Source of the DNA: Pycnopodia helianthoides
Taxonomy: Eukaryota; Echinodermata; Asteroidea; Forcipulatida; Asteriidae
NCBI GenBank assembly: GCA_032158295.1
Contig: CM063243.1
Span: 9,388,302 to 9,452,301, forward strand
DNA: 64,000 bases
Direction of reading: 5' to 3'
The first letter of the stretch is position 1, and each line of letters opens with the position of its first letter. A program made the position numbers and the translations under genes. Shown piece by piece: positions 1 through 10,025 of this stretch. The notes under the pieces are model-generated. The model made no database searches, was not told the DNA's origin, and was given only the letters and a program-made list of their open reading frames with translations.

Positions 1-2925
1 AGGATGGAAGTGATAAATAAACACAAAGATAAACGTAATACGGAAACACAAGGATGGAAGAAATAAAGAAACGCACGATAGAAGTGGTAAATCAAAGTAA
101 AGATGGAAGTTGTAATTAAAGGCAAGGAGGGACATGATAAAGAAATGCAAGGATGGAAGTGATAAATAAACCTAAGGATAGGTGATACGGAAACACAAGG
201 AGGGAAGTGATAAAGAAACGCAAGGATAAAAGAAATAAAGAAATGCAACGATACAAGTGGTAAATAAATGCAAAGATGGAAGTTGTAAATAAAGGCAAGG
301 AGGGACGTGATATAGAAACGCAAGGATGGAAGTGGTAAAAAAAACACAGGAGGGAGGTGATTAATAAGCGCAAAGAGGGTAGTGGTAAATAAGCTCACGA
401 ATGGAAGTGGTATTGAAACGGGAAGTGGTACATAAAGGCAAGGATGTAAGTGGTAAATAAAGGCAAGGCTAGATAGACACAAGGTGGGAAGTGCTAAATA
501 AATGCATCAAGTGCTAATTAAACGCATGAAATGGTCAATAAAAGCAAGGAGGGAAGTGGTCAAAAACGCATGGAGGAAAATGGTAAATAGACACAGGGTG
601 GGAAGTGCTAACAAAAATGCAAGGATGAAAGTAATAAATAGACCAATAGTAGGAAGTGTTAAAAACGCTACAGGGATGTGGTAAATAAGCACAGAGAAGG
701 AAGTGGTCAATAAACGCAGCTTAATGGGAAACTGTAAATAGGCGCAAGTTGGCGAGTGCTAATTTGACGCAAGGTGGGAAGTGCTAAATTTACCCAAGGA
801 GGGAAGTGGTCAATAAACGCAGCTTATTGGGAAATAGAAAATAGACGCAAGGTTGGATGAGCTAAATAGATGCTAGGAGGGAAGTGGTAAACAAATGCAG
901 CTTATTGGGAAATAGTAATTATATGCAATGTTTGAAGTGCTAAATAGACGCAAGGTTGGAAGTGGTAAATAGGCGCAAGGAGAGAAGTGGTCAATAAATG
1001 CAGCTTAATGGGTTATTGTAAATAGACGCAGGGTGGGAAGTGCTAAAAAGACGCAAGGTGGGAAGTGATCAATAAAGACAGCTTATTAGGAAAAAGTAAA
1101 TACATGTAGATGCAAGGTGGGAAGTGCTAAATAGACCCAAGGAGGGGAGTGGTAAACAAATGCAGGTTTTGGGGGAATTAGTAATTAGATGCAAGGTGGG
1201 AAGTGCTAAAATAAATAGACACAAGGAGATATGTGGTAAATAAGAGCAAGGAAAGACGTGGTCAATAAACGCAGCTTCTTGGGAAAAAGTAAATAGATGC
1301 GAGGTTGGAAAAGCTAAACAGACGCAAGGAGGGAAGTGGTAAACAAATGCAGCTTATTGGGAAGTAGTAGTTAGACGCGAGGTTGGAAGTGCTAAATACA
1401 CGCAAGGAGGGAAGTGGTCAACATATGCAGTTTATGGGAAATAGTAAATAGATGCAAGGTCGGAAGAGCTAAATAGACGCGAGGAGGGAAGTGGTAACTA
1501 AACGCAGCTTAATGGGAAAATGTAAATAGACGCAAGGTGGGAAGTGCTAATTAGACACAAGGAAGGATGTGGTAAATAAGCGCAAGGAAGTTCTTAATAT
1601 AAGCAAGGAGAGAAGTGGGCAATAATCGCAGCTTAATAGGAAATTGTAAATAGATGCAAGGTAGGAAGTGGTAAATAGACGCAATAAGGGAAGTGGTAAA
1701 CACACGCAGCCTATTGGGAAATACTAAATAGACGCAAGGTGGGAAGTGCTAAATAGACACAAGGAGGGAAGTGGTAAACAAATGCAAGTTTTTTGGGAAT
1801 TAGTAATTGGATGCAAGGTGGGAAGTGCTAAATAGACACAAGGAGGGATGTGGTAAATAAGCGCAAGGAAAGAAGTGGTCAATAAACGCAGCTTCTTGGG
1901 AAAAAGTAAATAGACGCGAGGTTGGAAAAGCTAAATAGATGCGAGGAGGAAAGTGGTAAACAAACGCAGCTTATTGGGAAGTAGTAAATAGACGCGAGGA
2001 GGGATGTGGTAAATAAACGCAGAGAGAGAAGTGGTCAATAAATGCAGCTTATTGGGAAATTGTAAATAGACGCCAGAGAGAAATAGTAAATAGACGCAAG
2101 GTGGGAACTGCTAAATATATGCAAAGAGGGAAGTGATCAAAAAACGCAGCTTATTGGGAAATTGTAATTAAACGCAAGGTGGAAAAAGCTAAATAAATGC
2201 AAGGATGGAAGTGGTAAATAAACGCAAGGAGGGATATGGTAAATATATGGGCATATTGAGAAATAGTTAATAGACGCGGGAAGTGGTCAATTATTGCAGA
2301 TATTTGGAAATAGTAAATAGATGTAAGGTGGGAAGGGCTAAATAGATGCAAGGTTGGAAGTGGTAAATAAACACACCTTTTTGGGAAATAGTAAATAGAT
2401 GTAAGGTGGGAGGTGCTAAATAAATGCAAGAAGGGAAGTTGTTAATAAACCAAGGAAGGAAGTGGAGGGAAATTGGTGGGAAGTGGTAAATAAACGCAAG
2501 GAGAATTGTGGTAAATAAGTGCACCTTTTTGGGAAATGGTAAAAGGACAGAAGGTTGGAAGTGCTAAATAAATGCAAGTAGGGAAGTTGTAAATAAACCA
2601 AGGAAGGAAGTGGACTTTAAATGCATGGAGGGAAATTGTAAATAGACGCAAGGTGGGAAGTGGTAAATAAACGCAAGGAAAGATGTGGTAAATAAGTGCA
2701 CGGAAAGCAGTGGTAAATAAACGCAGCTTTTTGGTAAATAGTAAATAGACGCAAGGATGGAAGTGGTAAATAAGCGAAAGGAGTAAAAGTGGTACCGAAA
2801 CGCAAGGTGGGAAGTGATAAAAAAGATGCAAGGTGGGAAGTGCTAAATAAACGCATGAAGTGCTAATTAAACACATGAAGTGGTAAGTGGTCAATAAACG
2901 CATGGAGGGAAGAAACACACGGACG
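1..2925. repeat. 25-bp minisatellite array
   Basis: About 2.9 kb is built from a degenerate unit close to GCAAGGAGGGAAGTGGTAAA plus TAAAC (about 25 bp), roughly 115 copies. From about 700 on, the units alternate with a variant beginning GCAGCTTATTGGGAAATAG, which gives a higher-order period near 78 bp. Short open frames on both strands are by-products of the repeat. The array continues past the left edge of the window. No gene is seen in it. Confidence 0.9.
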
Positions 2926-2930
2926 GAAAT

Positions 2931-3420
2931 ATATCCAAGTTTCATGGTAGCTTAATAAGATTCTGTCCATTACGGCTTAGCAAGGTAAAATCAGTCTCTC
3001 TAAGATGATTTGTTGACGCTCGGTATCTTCACTCAATAAATCCAAGTTCCATGATAGCTTAATAAGATTCTGTCCATTACGGCTTAGCAAGGTAAAATCA
3101 GTCTCTCTAAGATGATTTGTTGACGCTCGGTATCTTCACTCAATAAATCCAAGTTCCATGATAGCTTAATAAGATTCTGTCCATTACGGCTTAGCAAGGT
3201 AAAATCAGTCTTTCTAAGATGATTTGTTGACGCTCGGTATCTTCACTCAATATATCCAAGTTCCATGATAGCTTAATAAGATTTTGTCCATTACGGCTTA
3301 GCAAGGTAAAATCAGTCTTTCTAAGATGATTTGTTGACGCTCGGTATCTTCACTCAATAAATCCAAGTTCAATGATAGCTTCATAAGATTCTGTCCATGA
3401 CTGCTTAATAGATTCTGTCC
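2931..3420. repeat. 107-bp tandem repeat, four full units plus a partial
   Basis: The word TCCAAGTT recurs (with slight variation) at 2934, 3041, 3148, 3255 and 3362, exactly 107 bp apart. Each unit carries GATAGCTTAATAAGATTCTG and TTGACGCTCGGTATCTTCAC. The first four units are nearly identical; the fifth diverges into single-copy sequence. Related single copies occur at about 18.4-18.5 kb and 20.3-20.4 kb inside the larger duplicated segments, so this array probably arose by local amplification of part of that segment. Confidence 0.9.
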
Positions 3421-3429
3421 GTGATGGCT

Positions 3430-3692
3430 GTTCTCTGAAGACATAAGATAAAGATACATTAACGGTTACTATGAACAAAAATGTAGTGAACTTTTCGTTT
3501 TGATTCAGCTCTTGCTTGATTAACAAACCAATATGTTTTAGTCCAACAGGCAAAACCAAAACCTAGAAGAAGAAACTGCAGTGCCAGAGTGTGGGTCTTA
3601 ATTGGTTGGACAAAGACCATTTTAGCCATCTGAAGGAAGATAAATGCAGTTTAAATGTTTGCTTTTTGTTTCCATGAATGAGTTATTAAAGT
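3430..3692. repeat. Duplicated host segment, left part (split by the LTR element)
   Basis: This stretch shares long blocks (for example AACAAACCAATATGTTTTAG and GACCATTTTAGCCATCTGAA) with sequence near 13.9, 19.25 and 20.76-20.93 kb. Its continuation lies at 12120, on the far side of the retrotransposon. The copy at about 20.76-20.96 kb runs through the junction without interruption and is the unoccupied paralogous site. Confidence 0.7.
3689..3692. other. Target-site duplication, left (AAGT)
   Basis: AAGT lies directly before the 5' LTR and again at 12116-12119 directly after the 3' LTR. The paralogous uninterrupted segment near 20.93 kb has a single AACT at the matching place. Confidence 0.85.
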
Positions 3693-4557
3693 TGTGGCGC
3701 AAATTACTGAGCATAGAGGGCGCGCGAGCAGCTGCGGGCTTGTATAAAAGAGCCGCAGGCGTGGCAGCGTGGTTCAGTTGTTGTGCACTTCGTAAGTTGA
3801 AGAGTTCAGCGGTTCAGTGCACAGTCGGTCGACGTATACCAAACAGAGTCGTGAAATCGCACAACGAGGACTGGAGCGGAAGCATAGGTAGGCACCAGCG
3901 GGGCTGACGGCGTGCTGGACGGACGGTGGAGTTGGGCTGGGGTTAGGTCACAGGGTCCGGGGAGGCTACTGGAGGCGTAGCGACGAACTGCTACAGGCCG
4001 TCGTAGCAGAACGGAGCCGGGAAGGGCGCGCTCAGCAAACCTGCCGCCTCTACGAGGGAGACTCAGGGAGTACTCTAGACGATAGAGGGCGGGATCTGAG
4101 GAGGTGGGACACGCGCAAGGACGCCAGAGGCGTACGGCACTACGGATACCCGGAGGCTGACCCCCAGCCAGGCTTTACCGCGCCGCCCAGCACTGCCTTA
4201 CATTGCCTAGTGCATAGTGCGAGGCTACCTATAGGCAACCGATTATTCATAACTTATCAGGGAGGCTAATCATATTAATCAGGGAGGCTACAATAATTAA
4301 TTAGGGAGGCTATCAGTCAACACAGGGTCCAATAAATAATAAGAGTTCCTCACAATAAATTAATTGGTAACAAAGATAAATCTCTTGTGTGTTTTTATTG
4401 TATGTCCTTGTCCGTCCAGAGGTTTAGGGGCGTGGTTGGATGTGGCCACGCGTATAGGGCGGTATATTTCCATCCAAACGGGCCTACATTCCCGGCCGCT
4501 GGATAGCGGGTTCGTAGAGGGTTATTTCTAGCCACGGATTAGGCTAGTCCCGCCACA
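3693..4557 (+). repeat. 5' LTR
   Basis: 865 bp with 7-bp inverted ends TGTGGCG/CGCCACA. TATAAAAG at 3743-3750 is a good TATA box and puts transcription start near 3770-3780. AATAAA signals are at 4331 and 4354, and a T-rich/GT-rich stretch follows near 4385-4410, so R would be long (about 600 bp). A triplet of GGGAGGCTA-containing repeats lies at about 4258-4312. AGGTAGG at 3886-3892 is a candidate splice donor just inside the transcript. The LTR looks identical to the one at 11251-12115. Confidence 0.95.
3743..3750 (+). promoter_or_regulatory. LTR TATA box
   Basis: TATAAAAG lies 50 bp into the LTR, with GC-rich sequence on both sides. The same box is at 11301-11308 in the 3' LTR. It is the only TATA-like word at a suitable distance upstream of the leader and gag. 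Confidence 0.7.
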
Positions 4558-4559
4558 AA

Positions 4560-4578
4560 TGGTGTCAGAAGTGGGATT
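4560..4578 (+). other. Primer binding site complementary to tRNA-Leu
   Basis: TGGTGTCAGAAGTGGGATT begins two bases after the LTR. It is the reverse complement of the 3' end of animal tRNA-Leu(CAA), AATCCCACTTCTGACA plus CCA, as I recall that tRNA. All 19 bases pair. The position and match are standard for priming minus-strand DNA synthesis. A leader of about 105 bp without other features separates it from gag. Confidence 0.9.
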
Positions 4579-4685
4579 ATACGCCTGGCTGCCATTTACC
4601 CACGCTCTAGCTTCTGGGAGGCTTGGAGAGGTTTAAATAACAGGAAGCCTCAATTAGATTAAACACAACTTAATTAAGACAGACA

Positions 4686-6062
4686 ATGACGGACCAGACT
4701 ACTACAGAACTCCAAGAGGAGGTTGACAGCCTCCGTATGGACCTCCAAGGAAGGGAAGACGAACTTCAACGTTCAATGGAGGGGAGGACACTCCAGGAGG
4801 CTAGGATGGAACAGCTGACCAGTAGATTGGCCCGTTTGGAGGAGGCGTGGAGACATTCATGTCAGGAGACGTCGCTGGATTCCGGTTTGGAGACTGGACT
4901 TGTCTCAATTAAGGTGCATGGCACAGGACAGGAGGCAACGGGAGGCGACTGGACGCCTCCAAGGAGCATCATGAAAAAGGAAAATTCTTGGATGCCACAG
5001 GCACAATCTACTGCCATCGTGAAGGGAGACAAAACGCCTCCTGTGGAGACAATCGAGGAACTACCAAAACCAGTGGAGCCTCTTACTGATTTACGAGATA
5101 AAGGTGAAAGAACGGACTGCGATGTAGGAGGCGCAGGAGCCTCTGAGGATACACCATGGCCTCTTAGACGAGACCAACGAATCATAGGACAAAAGCAGCT
5201 GCAAGAAAGCCTGAAACGGAGGACGGGTCGGCCTAGAATCACCCCGGACCGTTTTGGAGATAAACAGCCTTGGGTTGACTATAAGGAACATTTCAAGTCA
5301 TGTAAAATAGCCAATGGATGGGATGACGAGGAGGCGGCTATATTTCTAGCAGCAAGCCTCCAAGGCCCGGCACTGAAGGTGCTTCTTCACCACGGAGGTG
5401 GAGAAAAGAAGAGACAATCCTACGGTGAACTTCTTAAACTTTTGGATGGACGTTTTGGACCAGGGGAACGAGCGGAAAACTTTCTTCTGGAGCTGAGAAA
5501 CAAAAGGCAGGGGCCGAAGGAAACAATTCAGGAGCTCGGCCAGGCAGTACGCGAGTTAGCGGCATTTTCATACCCGGAGTTTACGGAAACAGCAAGGGAC
5601 CGCCTCGCAAGAGGACACTTCTCTGATGCAATAGCCAGTCAGTCCATACGAGAAGGTGTGTTCCGGGCCAATCCTTCAACTCTTGATGAGGCGATACGGG
5701 CGGCATTAGCCACCGAAAACTTCGAGAAAATTGAGGCTCAAAGGAGTGGGCCCAGATTTAGCAACGGGAAATGTAGGATGCTGGACCAACCCACGGATGA
5801 CGTTGTACCGCACGCCTTAGGACAAGAGATTAACCAAACAAAGGAAGAGGCGGGACAAACATTAAGGCGTGATACCAGAGTGTACCGTTTCCGCCCGGGT
5901 CGGCCTGCAACTCAAGGGGATAAGTGCTACAATTGTCACAGGAGTGGACACTATGCACGGGAATGCCCAGAAAAGAGGAACAAACATGAGCGCCAGGGAA
6001 ACGCCAATCAGCCTATCCTACGACCCGAGGAAGGGCTGGAAACACAGCAGGGTCATCCATAA
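4686..6062 (+). CDS. gag: Gag structural protein (458 aa)
   Basis: Encodes the nucleocapsid precursor of the retroelement, which forms the cytoplasmic particle. Residues about 7-55 are rich in Glu, Leu and Arg with heptad spacing and look like a coiled coil. Residues about 190-350 resemble the Ty3-type capsid region: aromatic PWVDYKEHF, then repeated helices ending in ATENFEKIE. A CCHC zinc knuckle (CX2CX4HX4C, residues 414-427, bases 5925-5966) sits near the C-terminus after a basic stretch. The start is the first ATG after the primer site (context GACAATGA). The stop TAA is at 6060-6062. Pol overlaps the 3' end in the -1 frame. The knuckle makes the assignment firm; the processing sites are unknown. 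Confidence 0.93.
   Translation: MTDQTTTELQEEVDSLRMDLQGREDELQRSMEGRTLQEARMEQLTSRLARLEEAWRHSCQETSLDSGLETGLVSIKVHGTGQEATGGDWTPPRSIMKKENSWMPQAQSTAIVKGDKTPPVETIEELPKPVEPLTDLRDKGERTDCDVGGAGASEDTPWPLRRDQRIIGQKQLQESLKRRTGRPRITPDRFGDKQPWVDYKEHFKSCKIANGWDDEEAAIFLAASLQGPALKVLLHHGGGEKKRQSYGELLKLLDGRFGPGERAENFLLELRNKRQGPKETIQELGQAVRELAAFSYPEFTETARDRLARGHFSDAIASQSIREGVFRANPSTLDEAIRAALATENFEKIEAQRSGPRFSNGKCRMLDQPTDDVVPHALGQEINQTKEEAGQTLRRDTRVYRFRPGRPATQGDKCYNCHRSGHYARECPEKRNKHERQGNANQPILRPEEGLETQQGHP
5996..6054 (+). promoter_or_regulatory. -1 ribosomal frameshift signal: GGGAAAC slippery site plus predicted pseudoknot
   Basis: G GGA AAC at 5996-6002 is in the correct X XXY YYZ phase of the gag frame. The pol frame (-1) is open from 5990, so shifting here yields Gag-Pol. 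Six bases downstream, 6009-6014 can pair with 6033-6038 (six pairs, the last a G-U). Loop bases 6022-6026 (GACCC) can pair with 6050-6054 (GGGTC), forming an H-type pseudoknot. The slippery heptamer class is well known from retroviruses. The pseudoknot is my inference from base pairing, not an energy calculation. Confidence 0.8.
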
Positions 6063-6064
6063 TT

Positions 6065-9000
6065 TTGAAACCGAAGGAGACAGACCTTCTGCCCGAAGCG
6101 GAACGGAAAGTTCTGGTACCGACAATTTCTCCAAAGAAAGGATTGTACGTAATGGGAAAAATTCGTTCCCTTGACATACCACTCCTTGTAGACACAGGAA
6201 CAACGGACACAATTATTTCGACTGAAGCTTATTATCGGATCCCATCTGAGAGACGGCCGAAGCTGGAGAGTGATGGCATAAAGGTATTTCAGGCTGACGG
6301 GACACCGATAGACACCTTGGGCGTAGCACACATTGAGATTCAGGTCGGAAGAACCACCTTCCCGGTACGGGCAGTGTTTGCCAAGGTTAGCGCACAAGGG
6401 ATTCTAGGGATGGACTTCCTCATACCTACTGGAGGAATACTGGATTTCAAGACGTTGGAGCTAGTGTTACATGGTGAACACATCAAATGCACGAGCCGGT
6501 GGGGAACGTCATTATGCGCCAGGGTTGTGGTAGCAAAGACCACTGTGATACCGCCAGGACACGAGATAATCATACCAGGGAGGATGGATAAATCATTTGA
6601 TTCATGTCAAGTCGGGGTAATTGAGCCAGTTGAAGGAGGTGGAGTTGTCGCTAACAAGGGACTTATACTTGCAAGATCGCTAGTAAAGATGGATGGAGGA
6701 ACACTGCCGGTACGGGTATTGAACCCAGGAAAACATAGGTGCGTTCTGCGATGCGGCGTGACCGCTGGCCGCCTCACACCGGTGGATGATGGAGATATAG
6801 AAGATGCGAAACAGGAGGCAGTACACAGAGAGACGAAAGACGTACATGTCCCCGGACACCTTCAGGATCTTTGGAAGCGCAGCGTCGAGGGGCTAGACGC
6901 ACAATATCATTATGCCGTAGCTGGGCTGCTGTCTGAATTTTCAGACGTATTTTCAGAGGGGGACCACGACATAGGAAGAACCGACTGGGTGAAACACACA
7001 ATTGACACGGGCAACGCTAGACCAGTGAAGGAGAGACCGAGGCGACAACCTTTATGTAATCAAAAGGAGATCGACCGGCAGGTTGAGGACTTGTTGAGTA
7101 GAGGCATCATAGAGCCATCCGACAGTCCATGGGCCTCCAATGTAGTTCTTGTACGCAAAAAGGACGGCACTCAGCGGTTCTGCGTGGATTATAGAGGGCT
7201 AAATGAGAAGACAATAAAGGACGCCTACCCCGTCCCACGAATTGACGACACCCTTGACGCACTAGCCGGTGCGACATGGTTTTCCACCCTTGATCTCGCA
7301 TCGGGCTATTGGCAAGTAGAACTCGATGCCGAAGCCAGTAAGAAATCAGCATTTGTTGTGCGCGGGGGATTGTATAGTTGGAGGGTTATGCCCTTCGGTC
7401 TGTGCAATGCTCCCGCCACATTCGAGAGGCTTATGGAGAGGATAGTGCGCGGCCTCCAATGGGAAACCTTGCTGGTATATTTAGACGATGTAATAGTGCA
7501 CGGACGGACAATCATGGAAGAAATCAACCGTTTGAGGGAAGTTCTGCAGAGGTTCCGTGAGGCTGGACTTAAGTTGAAGCCGGGAAAATGCCATCTTTTC
7601 AGACAGTCTGTCAAGTACTTGGGGCATGTGGTGTCCTCGGCTGGAGTATCAACTGATCCAGACAAAGTGGAGTCGGTAAGGACATGGCCAACCCCGACTG
7701 ATGTTCGAGCGGTGAGGAGTTTTCTTGGACTTGCCTCGTACTACAGGAGGTTTATAAGAGGCTTTGCTGACGTGGCACGCCCACTCCACAGCCTAACGGA
7801 GAAGGCACGTGTGTTTCACTGGAGCGACGAGTGCCAGGAGGCATTCCAAACCTTGAAAACTCACCTGCAAGAGGCGCCAATACTGGCATACCCAGAACCC
7901 GAAGGCAATTTCGTGTTGGATACAGATGCTAGTGGGGTCGGTATCGGAGCAGTTTTATCTCAGGTGCAAAATGGGGAAGAGCGTGTTGTAGCCTACGCCA
8001 GTCGTACACTCTCCAAACCCGAGAGAAATTACTGCGTGACGCGCAGGGAACTCCTTGCGATTGTCGTCTATCTCAAGCATTTTAAGCAATACCTGTACGG
8101 ACAAAAGATAACAGTGCGAACGGATCATGCGGCGTTAAAGTGGTTGGTTACTTTTAAGAACCCAGAGGGACAGGTAGCTCGGTGGCTGGAAGTGCTTGGG
8201 CAATACAACTATGAGATATTGCATCGCCCGGGGAAGAAACACGGAAACGCAGACGGCCTGTCACGCCGACCGTGTAAACAATGTGGACGATTGGACGACG
8301 AGAGTGCAGAGGCACCCGCGCCAGCGAACGTGAGAGTCGTGACGGTAGAGCCGACTGTTACCATGGAGGATTTGCGAAAAGGTCAGCTGGAGGACCCGTC
8401 CATTGCGTGGGTAATACGTGGGAAAGAGGAGTCGGATCAGCGACCGGATTGGAAGGGTATATCCTCCCGTGCACCGGTGGACAAAGTTTATTGGTCACAA
8501 TGGGGCCAATTGGAGATGAGACAGTCAGTGTTATGTCGCCGTTGGGAGTCGAATGACGGGAGAGAGTTGAAATGGCAAATAGTCCTCCCACTCAACCTAC
8601 GAGAGGCGAAGATGAATGAGTTGCATGGGGAAAAGACAGGGGGACACTTTGGAATCAGTCGTACGCTTGCTAAGATAAAGGTGAGGTATTATTGGTCGGG
8701 TATGGCAGCGGATGTGAGAATTTGGTGCAGGAAATGTATTTTGTGTGCGAAACGGAAGTCGCCTGCTCGGAAGAGTCGTGCACCACTTAGACAGTACCGG
8801 GTTGGGGCGCCGATGGAAAGAGTGGCGTTGGACCTCGTCGGCCCTTTGCCAGAAACTGACGGAGGAAACAAATGGGTGCTAGTGATTGCTGACTACTTCA
8901 CTAAGTGGATGGAGGCGTACCCCCTCCCAGATAGTACAGCCGAGACGGTAGCTAAGGCATTTGTAGAGAACTTCGTTTGCCGGTACGGTGTGCCGCGGGA

Positions 9001-9949
9001 GTTGCACTCCGACCAGGGTCGCAACTTTGAGTCAGATGTGTTTGCCGAAATGTGTAAGATATTGGGCATAAGGAAAACCCGTACAGTGGCATACAACCCG
9101 AAGTCAGATGGACTCGTAGAAAGATACAACAAAACACTTATCCATACCGTGGCAATGATGCTGGATCCCGATCGTAACCAGAAGGACTGGGACCAACAGC
9201 TTCCTTTCGCTACATTTGCATACAGATCGGTACCACAGGAGTCAACAGGAGAGACTCCGAACATGCTCATGCTAGGCAGGGAGGTCATGCTCCCGGTGGA
9301 CCTCACTACCGAAGTGCCTCTTCCTGATGAGGCTATGGAACCCGAGACATATTATGGAGACGAATTGCGCAGGAGGATGAAAAAGGCCCACGAAAGAGCC
9401 AGAGAACAAACGAAGACTAGTGCTAGACGCCAAAAACAGTCATATGACAAGAAAGTTGAAGGAGCAGGTTACAATGTAGGTGATTTCATCTGGCTGTTTA
9501 ACCCAGCAAAGAAGAAAGGGGTTTGCCCCAAGTTAGTTTCTAGATGGGAAGGACCATACCTCATCTTGAAGAAGCTTTCCGATGTGAACTACAGGATTCA
9601 GAGTAAACCCAGGGGGAAGATGCTTGTGGTTCATTTCGATCGGATGAAGCCTTACCAAGGCCCTCATATTGATTCATGGCAGACGGAACCTCCGAGAAGA
9701 GTCACTGAAGTTCCGCCTCAGATGGACCAGGAACGATCACCTGTACGACAGCATCAGCAGAGGAGTGACGAGGCGGCAACGCCGGACATACATGTCATTG
9801 AGGACACACAAATTAGCCCGGTATTTGCCATGGGAGAAAGTGACGAAGACGCAGTTACCGAGACAGTACAGGACACAGAAGAAGTTCCAGTGGGCCGGAA
9901 TCGAAGAAATCCGCCCAGGGAGAGGAGGTTACCTCTCCGCTTCCGTTAG
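6065..9949 (+). CDS. pol: Pol polyprotein: protease, reverse transcriptase, RNase H, integrase
   Basis: Copies the element RNA and integrates the DNA. The frame is open from 5990 and overlaps gag by 73 bases; there is no ATG near its 5' end, which fits -1 frameshifting. Numbering from 6065: protease DTG at 43-45 and ILGMDFL at 113-119. Reverse transcriptase from about 309, with YLDD at 472-475 (bases 7478-7489). RNase H with D619-T-D621, then RRELLA and RTDHAAL. Integrase zinc finger H854-H861-C891-C894 (HX6HX29CX2C). Catalytic triad D923, D983, E1019, spacing DX59DX35E. A GPY/F module begins at about 1160 (RWEGPY). I see no chromodomain; an acidic tail follows. All catalytic residues are present and there is no internal stop. 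The domain order is that of Ty3/gypsy. Confidence 0.97.
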   Translation: MKPKETDLLPEAERKVLVPTISPKKGLYVMGKIRSLDIPLLVDTGTTDTIISTEAYYRIPSERRPKLESDGIKVFQADGTPIDTLGVAHIEIQVGRTTFPVRAVFAKVSAQGILGMDFLIPTGGILDFKTLELVLHGEHIKCTSRWGTSLCARVVVAKTTVIPPGHEIIIPGRMDKSFDSCQVGVIEPVEGGGVVANKGLILARSLVKMDGGTLPVRVLNPGKHRCVLRCGVTAGRLTPVDDGDIEDAKQEAVHRETKDVHVPGHLQDLWKRSVEGLDAQYHYAVAGLLSEFSDVFSEGDHDIGRTDWVKHTIDTGNARPVKERPRRQPLCNQKEIDRQVEDLLSRGIIEPSDSPWASNVVLVRKKDGTQRFCVDYRGLNEKTIKDAYPVPRIDDTLDALAGATWFSTLDLASGYWQVELDAEASKKSAFVVRGGLYSWRVMPFGLCNAPATFERLMERIVRGLQWETLLVYLDDVIVHGRTIMEEINRLREVLQRFREAGLKLKPGKCHLFRQSVKYLGHVVSSAGVSTDPDKVESVRTWPTPTDVRAVRSFLGLASYYRRFIRGFADVARPLHSLTEKARVFHWSDECQEAFQTLKTHLQEAPILAYPEPEGNFVLDTDASGVGIGAVLSQVQNGEERVVAYASRTLSKPERNYCVTRRELLAIVVYLKHFKQYLYGQKITVRTDHAALKWLVTFKNPEGQVARWLEVLGQYNYEILHRPGKKHGNADGLSRRPCKQCGRLDDESAEAPAPANVRVVTVEPTVTMEDLRKGQLEDPSIAWVIRGKEESDQRPDWKGISSRAPVDKVYWSQWGQLEMRQSVLCRRWESNDGRELKWQIVLPLNLREAKMNELHGEKTGGHFGISRTLAKIKVRYYWSGMAADVRIWCRKCILCAKRKSPARKSRAPLRQYRVGAPMERVALDLVGPLPETDGGNKWVLVIADYFTKWMEAYPLPDSTAETVAKAFVENFVCRYGVPRELHSDQGRNFESDVFAEMCKILGIRKTRTVAYNPKSDGLVERYNKTLIHTVAMMLDPDRNQKDWDQQLPFATFAYRSVPQESTGETPNMLMLGREVMLPVDLTTEVPLPDEAMEPETYYGDELRRRMKKAHERAREQTKTSARRQKQSYDKKVEGAGYNVGDFIWLFNPAKKKGVCPKLVSRWEGPYLILKKLSDVNYRIQSKPRGKMLVVHFDRMKPYQGPHIDSWQTEPPRRVTEVPPQMDQERSPVRQHQQRSDEAATPDIHVIEDTQISPVFAMGESDEDAVTETVQDTEEVPVGRNRRNPPRERRLPLRFR

Positions 9950-9979
9950 GAAGTAATTTGTACAGTTTCAATATTATTA

Positions 9980-10015
9980 TTAACCATTTCTATTTGTTTT
10001 GTTTTTATTCTATAG
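9980..10015 (+). promoter_or_regulatory. Predicted splice acceptor for the third ORF
   Basis: A branch-like TTAAC at 9980-9984 is followed by a pyrimidine-rich run (TTTCTATTTGTTTTGTTTTT) and TATAG ending at 10015. It lies between the pol stop (9949) and the ORF3 ATG (10026), where env-bearing elements place their subgenomic acceptor. The best donor candidate by eye is AG|GTAGG at 3886-3892 in the LTR. This is inference; only RNA data would prove it. Confidence 0.6.
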
Positions 10016-10025
10016 GCTGGAAACC

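Noticed and set aside
2931..3362. A CRISPR array
   Set aside because: The 107-bp units are continuous repeats with no unique spacers, in a eukaryotic setting.
3644..3907. An 87-codon plus-strand frame (and its 82-codon partner at 11217-11465)
   Set aside because: They lie mostly in the LTR, over the TATA box and transcript start, and begin in unrelated flanking sequence.
4862..5242. Antisense frames within gag and pol
   Set aside because: Shadows of the clearly identified sense genes; no conserved motif.
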